Assembly: GCF_001618865.1 (NCBI RefSeq)
Contig: NZ_CP015136.1
Span: 186,001 to 250,000 of the forward strand
DNA length: 64,000 nt
Origin: Luteitalea pratensis
GTDB taxonomy: Bacteria; Acidobacteriota; Vicinamibacteria; Vicinamibacterales; Vicinamibacteraceae
Reading direction: 5' to 3'
Position numbers and translations under genes: made by a program
Part shown: positions 60,370 through 64,000 of the stretch, piece after piece
Layout of the letters: every line of letters starts with the position of its first letter
Position numbering within the stretch: the stretch's first letter is position 1
The notes under the pieces: model-generated
Databases searched by the model: none
Seen by the model: only the letters and a program-made list of their open reading frames with translations
Told to the model about the DNA's origin: nothing

Positions 60370-62115
60370 TCAAGTGCCACCGACGACGTGGTGGCCGCGA
60401 AAGACGTGGTCGGGATCGTATTTGCGCTTGATCGGCGCGAGTCGCGCATGGTGCTCGCCCCAGTACGCGGCCTGCCAGTCGGTGTCGTGATAGTTCGCTT
60501 CCGACATGTAGGTGCCGGCGCCAGGCACCAATCGACGTAGCGGCGCCATCGCCTGCTGCACGTGCGAGGCCTCGGTCTTCGCCTCGGCGAGATTCGGCTC
60601 ATGGCCTGGAATGCCCGGCCACGCAGGTGGCGCGTCGGCCGCGCAGATGACCAGCGCGAACGCATCGAGCACCTGCGGATTGGTGGCCGTCTCGCGGCAG
60701 GCGGCAATCGCCTCCGGCGCGCCGCCCGCCATGCCCTTGTTGACGTGCAGCGTGACGCCCCAATTCGTGGCGGCCACCACGAGCGCCTCGACGAGACGCG
60801 CCTGCTGGCCGGCGTCGAGCAGTCGCGCCGGCAACCACATCGACTCGTAAGCGCGCAGTAGCTGCCCGGCCTCGCCGAGATTGGTGGCCCAGAACACGTT
60901 GCCGGAAGGGGCTCCGGGACGATCGTCGCCCATGACCACGCCGGGGACCTGCCGCAGGGCGGCCGGATCCCAGAAGCGCCGGCCCGGGATGGCGAGGATC
61001 AACGGCTCGCCATTGAGCTGGTAGTCGCTGCCGTGCGCCGAGATCCACGACAGGAACGGCTTCCACGCCGCCTCGATGGCGTCGCGATCGAGGCCATGAC
61101 ACACCATCGATACGCTGAGCTTGCGGCCGCGATCGAACCGCAACTGCTCGCCCCACGTGGGATTGAACAGCGCCTCGGCATAGAACGCGATCACGCGCGC
61201 GACCAGCGCCGTCCACGCGGCATCGGTATTGGCGGTGACCGTGAACAACACCGCGCCAACCGTGTCAGGCAGGCGGTGCGTGGCGAGCGTGAGACGCGTG
61301 ACGACGCCGAAGGTGCCGCCGCCGCCCCCGCGCAGCGCGAAGAACAGGTCCGGGTCGCGCCACCGGTTCACGACGCGCGTGCGGCCGTCGGCGGTGACGA
61401 CCTCGGCCTCGAGCAAGCTGGCTGCGCCGGTGCCGAATGCCTTGGAGAAGCTGCCGAATCCGCCGCCCTGCACGAAACCCGATACGCCCACCGTGAGGCA
61501 ACCGCCGCCCTGCACGTAGCGTCCGTGCGTCACCGAGACGATGTCGTACACGCGCCCCCACATGGCGCCCGCGCCAACCGAGACCGCTGCGCGTGCCGGT
61601 GTCCCTGGCGGCGCCGCCGACGGCACGAATGCGTCATGCATTTCGACGCGATCCAGCGCGCGCGTCCAGACGAGCAGCGAGTCGGCCGCGTTGGAGTTGC
61701 CGAAGTAGCTGTGGCCGCCACCCTTCACCACGAGGCGGACGCGCTGGGTACGTGCGAAGGTCACCGCCGCGGCGACGTCGTCAGCCGACTCGGCGCGCAC
61801 GGCGTACCGGCTCGCGCGCGAGACCCAGGCTCCGGCCCAGCCGAGCGTTTGCGTGAGTCCGGGCTCGTCGCCGAGGTAGTACGGGTTCTTCAACTTCGCA
61901 AACAGTGCTGGCGCGTCCGCGCCACCGGCCCCGGCGCACGCGTCCAGTGGCGAGCGGATCGCGAGGAGCCGTGATCCGAGCCGCTGTTGCAATGTCCTGA
62001 ACGGCTGTGCCTCCGTCCATACCGGGGCCTGCGCGGCTGCGGCGAGGCGGCCTCGCGCAAAACCGGACAGTGGCCACAAGGCCAACAACGAACGGAGGAG
62101 TCGGCGTCGCTGCAT
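60370..62115 (-). CDS. FAD-linked BBE oxidase, secreted, probably bicovalent FAD
   Basis: 581 residues. The N-terminus (QRRRLLRSLLALWPLSGFARG) has adjacent arginines before a hydrophobic stretch, as in export signals, possibly twin-arginine-like. The FAD domain has VVKGGGHSYFG (covalent His) and GGGCLTVGVSGFVQGGGFGS, whose Cys aligns with the second FAD-linking residue of berberine-bridge and hexose oxidases. C-terminal YDPDHVFRGHHVVGG is a variant BBE end. It should oxidise a sugar or alcohol with oxygen. ATG 62115 is used because AGGTAGG precedes it by 9 nt. Confidence 0.85.
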   Translation of the reverse strand: MQRRRLLRSLLALWPLSGFARGRLAAAAQAPVWTEAQPFRTLQQRLGSRLLAIRSPLDACAGAGGADAPALFAKLKNPYYLGDEPGLTQTLGWAGAWVSRASRYAVRAESADDVAAAVTFARTQRVRLVVKGGGHSYFGNSNAADSLLVWTRALDRVEMHDAFVPSAAPPGTPARAAVSVGAGAMWGRVYDIVSVTHGRYVQGGGCLTVGVSGFVQGGGFGSFSKAFGTGAASLLEAEVVTADGRTRVVNRWRDPDLFFALRGGGGGTFGVVTRLTLATHRLPDTVGAVLFTVTANTDAAWTALVARVIAFYAEALFNPTWGEQLRFDRGRKLSVSMVCHGLDRDAIEAAWKPFLSWISAHGSDYQLNGEPLILAIPGRRFWDPAALRQVPGVVMGDDRPGAPSGNVFWATNLGEAGQLLRAYESMWLPARLLDAGQQARLVEALVVAATNWGVTLHVNKGMAGGAPEAIAACRETATNPQVLDAFALVICAADAPPAWPGIPGHEPNLAEAKTEASHVQQAMAPLRRLVPGAGTYMSEANYHDTDWQAAYWGEHHARLAPIKRKYDPDHVFRGHHVVGGT

Positions 62116-62305
62116 GGCCTGCATCCTACCTGCGATTGTTGACTCCGCAAACGCTGCGGCCTACCCTTCCCGAAGGGCGCACAAACGGCGCCTGCGGGTT
62201 CGCGCGAAGGGCCAAGCCCACGGTCAGCAGTCCCACGAGGACGTCGGTCGTACACCGCCGTGCCGCCTGCTTGCGAACCGCAGGAGAAGGCATGGAGGTC
62301 GTACG

Positions 62306-63883
62306 ATGCCACGCTCACTCCCCGAACGCCCCGATCTCGAGAACCTCAAGACCCAGGCGAAATCGCTGCTGCGCGCCGCGCGTGAGGGCGACACCGCAGC
62401 CGTCAGCCGCTTCACGATCCTGCCCGCTTTCGGCAACAGGCCACCGGCTCAGTGGCCGGTGACCGATCTCGCCCTGCACGACGCGCAGTCGGTCCTCGCG
62501 CGTGAGCACGGGTTCGTGTCGTGGAATGCCATGCGCGAGGAGGTCGAGGCGCGCACGCTGACGTTCGACGCCGCGAAGGACGAGTTCGTCCGTTGCGCCA
62601 CGGGTGGCGCGTCCGGACGCGCCGAACGCATCCTCGCCCTGCACCCGCGCATCGCGACGGCGTCGTTGCAAACCGCGATCGTGCTCGGCGACGCCGCGAC
62701 CGTGAGCGCGCGCCTGCAGGCGCATTCCGAGCTCGCGACGCAACCCGGCGGCCCCCAGGAGTGGGAGCCACTGCTCTATGCCTGCCACACGTGCCTGTGC
62801 GGTCGCGACGCGTCGCGGCTCGACGGACTGGTCGCCATCGCGCGGCAGTTGTGCATCCTTGGTGCGAATCCGAACGGTGAGTATCACTGGAACTGGCATC
62901 CCGAGCTGCCACGCACCGTGCTGTGGGGCGCCCTGTGCGCGGTGTCGCACCTGCCCCTCGCGGAGGTGCTGCTCGAGGCCGGCGCGAATCCCACCGATGG
63001 CGTCTCCGCGCACATCACCGGCGGCGGTGGCAACATCGCGGCACTCGAGTTGTTGCACCGGTACGGCTTGTGCGCCGACGGCATTGCCGGCGCAGTCCCG
63101 CCGCTCCTGCACATGATGTTGTGGGCGACCAATCCCACCGGGCCGCGTTGGCTACTCGAGCACGGCGCGGACGCCAACCTGTCCTGGGGCCTCGACGGAG
63201 AGGCGCCCCTGCACGTCGCGGCGCGCCGCTGGGACGTCGCCATGGTCGACATCCTGCTCAATCACGGAGCTGATCTCCATCGGCGCCGCAAGGATGGCCG
63301 CACCGCGCATGCGCTCGCGGAGCTGCACGGCAATCGCGATATCGCCCAGCACCTGCTGGCCACGGGCGCGCACGACGAACTGTCGGCGCTCGACCGCTTC
63401 GTTGCCGCATGCGCGCGTGGCGATCGCCACGACGCCGCCGCCATGCTCGTGGCGCAGCCGTCCTTGCGCGGCCAGCTGCGACCAGACCATCACCTGCTGC
63501 TGCATCGGCCCGCCGAAAGCGGCGATAGCGCCGCGCTCGAGACGATGCTGGCATCCGGATTCGATCCGGACGCCCGTGACCAGGACAACGTCACACCACT
63601 GCATCGCGCGGCCATGGGCGGCCACCCGGACGCGGTACGCGTCCTCCTCGCCCACGGCGCCGACATCGGCGCGCTCGACGGCATGTTCGCTGCTTCGCCG
63701 CTCGTGTGGGCGGTAGAGGGTCGGGATCACGCCAGTCCTGGCTCCGATCACGTGGCTGTCGCGCGAATCCTGATCGACGCGGGCTGCTCACTCGACTGGC
63801 AGCCACCGCCTGGCGCGCCTGACCAGGAGCGTACCTTCGAGCGGCTGATCGATCTGCGCCGGGCGGCGCTCGAATCGGCCTGA
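62306..63883 (+). CDS. Ankyrin-repeat protein
   Basis: 525 residues. The N-terminal part (LENLKTQAKSLLRAAREGDTAAVSRF, LALHDAQSVLAREHGFVSWNAM) is a shared leader of bacterial ankyrin proteins. Then come about eight ankyrin repeats, most clearly APLHVAARRWDVAMVDILLNHGADLHRR, TPLHRAAMGGHPDAVRVLLAHGADIGALD and SPLVWAVEGRDH. There is no signal peptide, so it is probably cytoplasmic and binds a protein partner. GGAGGT lies 6 nt before ATG 62306. It diverges from the BBE oxidase. Confidence 0.85.
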   Translation: MPRSLPERPDLENLKTQAKSLLRAAREGDTAAVSRFTILPAFGNRPPAQWPVTDLALHDAQSVLAREHGFVSWNAMREEVEARTLTFDAAKDEFVRCATGGASGRAERILALHPRIATASLQTAIVLGDAATVSARLQAHSELATQPGGPQEWEPLLYACHTCLCGRDASRLDGLVAIARQLCILGANPNGEYHWNWHPELPRTVLWGALCAVSHLPLAEVLLEAGANPTDGVSAHITGGGGNIAALELLHRYGLCADGIAGAVPPLLHMMLWATNPTGPRWLLEHGADANLSWGLDGEAPLHVAARRWDVAMVDILLNHGADLHRRRKDGRTAHALAELHGNRDIAQHLLATGAHDELSALDRFVAACARGDRHDAAAMLVAQPSLRGQLRPDHHLLLHRPAESGDSAALETMLASGFDPDARDQDNVTPLHRAAMGGHPDAVRVLLAHGADIGALDGMFAASPLVWAVEGRDHASPGSDHVAVARILIDAGCSLDWQPPPGAPDQERTFERLIDLRRAALESA

Positions 63884-63912
63884 CCGTCGTCGGAACCGCC
63901 GAGCGGCGTCGT

Positions 63913-63929
63913 CCTTCGGGGTCCGAAGG
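63913..63929. terminator. Hairpin after the ankyrin gene
   Basis: CCTTCGG-GGT-CCGAAGG is a perfect 7-bp stem 30 bp after the stop codon. No T-run follows. The remaining 70 bp to the window end contain no gene I can support. Confidence 0.4.
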
Positions 63930-64000
63930 GGGACGCCCTCGGTCGCGGTGGCATAATCGGCAATCCATCGACCTTTGTCAGCCGGCCTTCGGCCTTCGAT

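Noticed and set aside
63748-63963. A 71-codon minus-strand frame at the right edge
   Set aside because: It overlaps the ankyrin gene and a hairpin, and has a shadow-like composition (Arg, Ser, Pro).

Overview
The window is about 64 kb of very GC-rich bacterial DNA. The gene repertoire suggests an acidobacterium, most likely of the Vicinamibacteria (Luteitalea-like): an ADOP-type two-module ABC permease, an Oar-like TonB-dependent receptor with an N-terminal carboxypeptidase-regulatory domain, a PadR plus HAAS/RDD pair, many secreted hydrolases, and dispersed intergenic hairpin repeats. The taxon is inferred from these families; there is no rRNA or marker gene here to prove it.

Layout. 1-8.7 kb: the start of a secreted esterase-like gene, a cytochrome P450, a di-iron MBL-fold protein, an ECF sigma/anti-sigma pair with a promoter that looks leaderless, a large ADOP permease, a lipoprotein, small hypothetical proteins and a YncE-like propeller. 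8.9-21.2 kb: a catabolic/outer-membrane block (ROK regulator, Oar-like receptor, DUF1593 nucleoside-hydrolase-like protein, amidohydrolase, GH39 glycosidase, VOC protein, polytopic membrane protein). 21.2-22.4 kb: a DHFR-like/TetR divergon with tandem operators. 22.6-26.5 kb: a three-gene minus-strand operon with a ferritin-like VioB-type protein, a LodA-type quinoprotein oxidase and a LodB-type flavoprotein. 26.7-33 kb: a two-subunit xanthine-dehydrogenase-type molybdoenzyme, whose FAD domain carries a dispersed repeat read in frame, then a penicillin-acylase-like Ntn hydrolase. 33-53.6 kb: mixed housekeeping and accessory genes, including a second ECF pair, DUF899/DUF2182, BBE oxidase, chitinase, PHP, M28 peptidase, MutM and PadR/RDD. 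53.5-60.3 kb: a defence or mobile island with a nucleotidyltransferase/HEPN-like pair, McrC, a multidomain McrB with an EVE-like domain between Walker A and Walker B, a decayed helix-turn-helix gene, a decayed tyrosine integrase and a 5' fragment of tRNA-Ser. 60.4-64 kb: a second BBE flavoprotein and an ankyrin-repeat protein.

Between the genes lie several repeat families. Family A is about 60 bp with complementary arms and has shorter ~25 bp forms. Family B is a short hairpin of the type GTAGGCGTCGA...TCGACGC. There are also heptamer arrays and AATGNNNN octamer arrays. Some copies enter coding sequence (xanthine dehydrogenase FAD domain, probably mutM, and the start of the CBM9-like gene). 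The best candidates for new biology are the McrB architecture beside the NTase/HEPN pair, the LodA/LodB/ferritin operon, and the coding-sequence insertions of the repeats.
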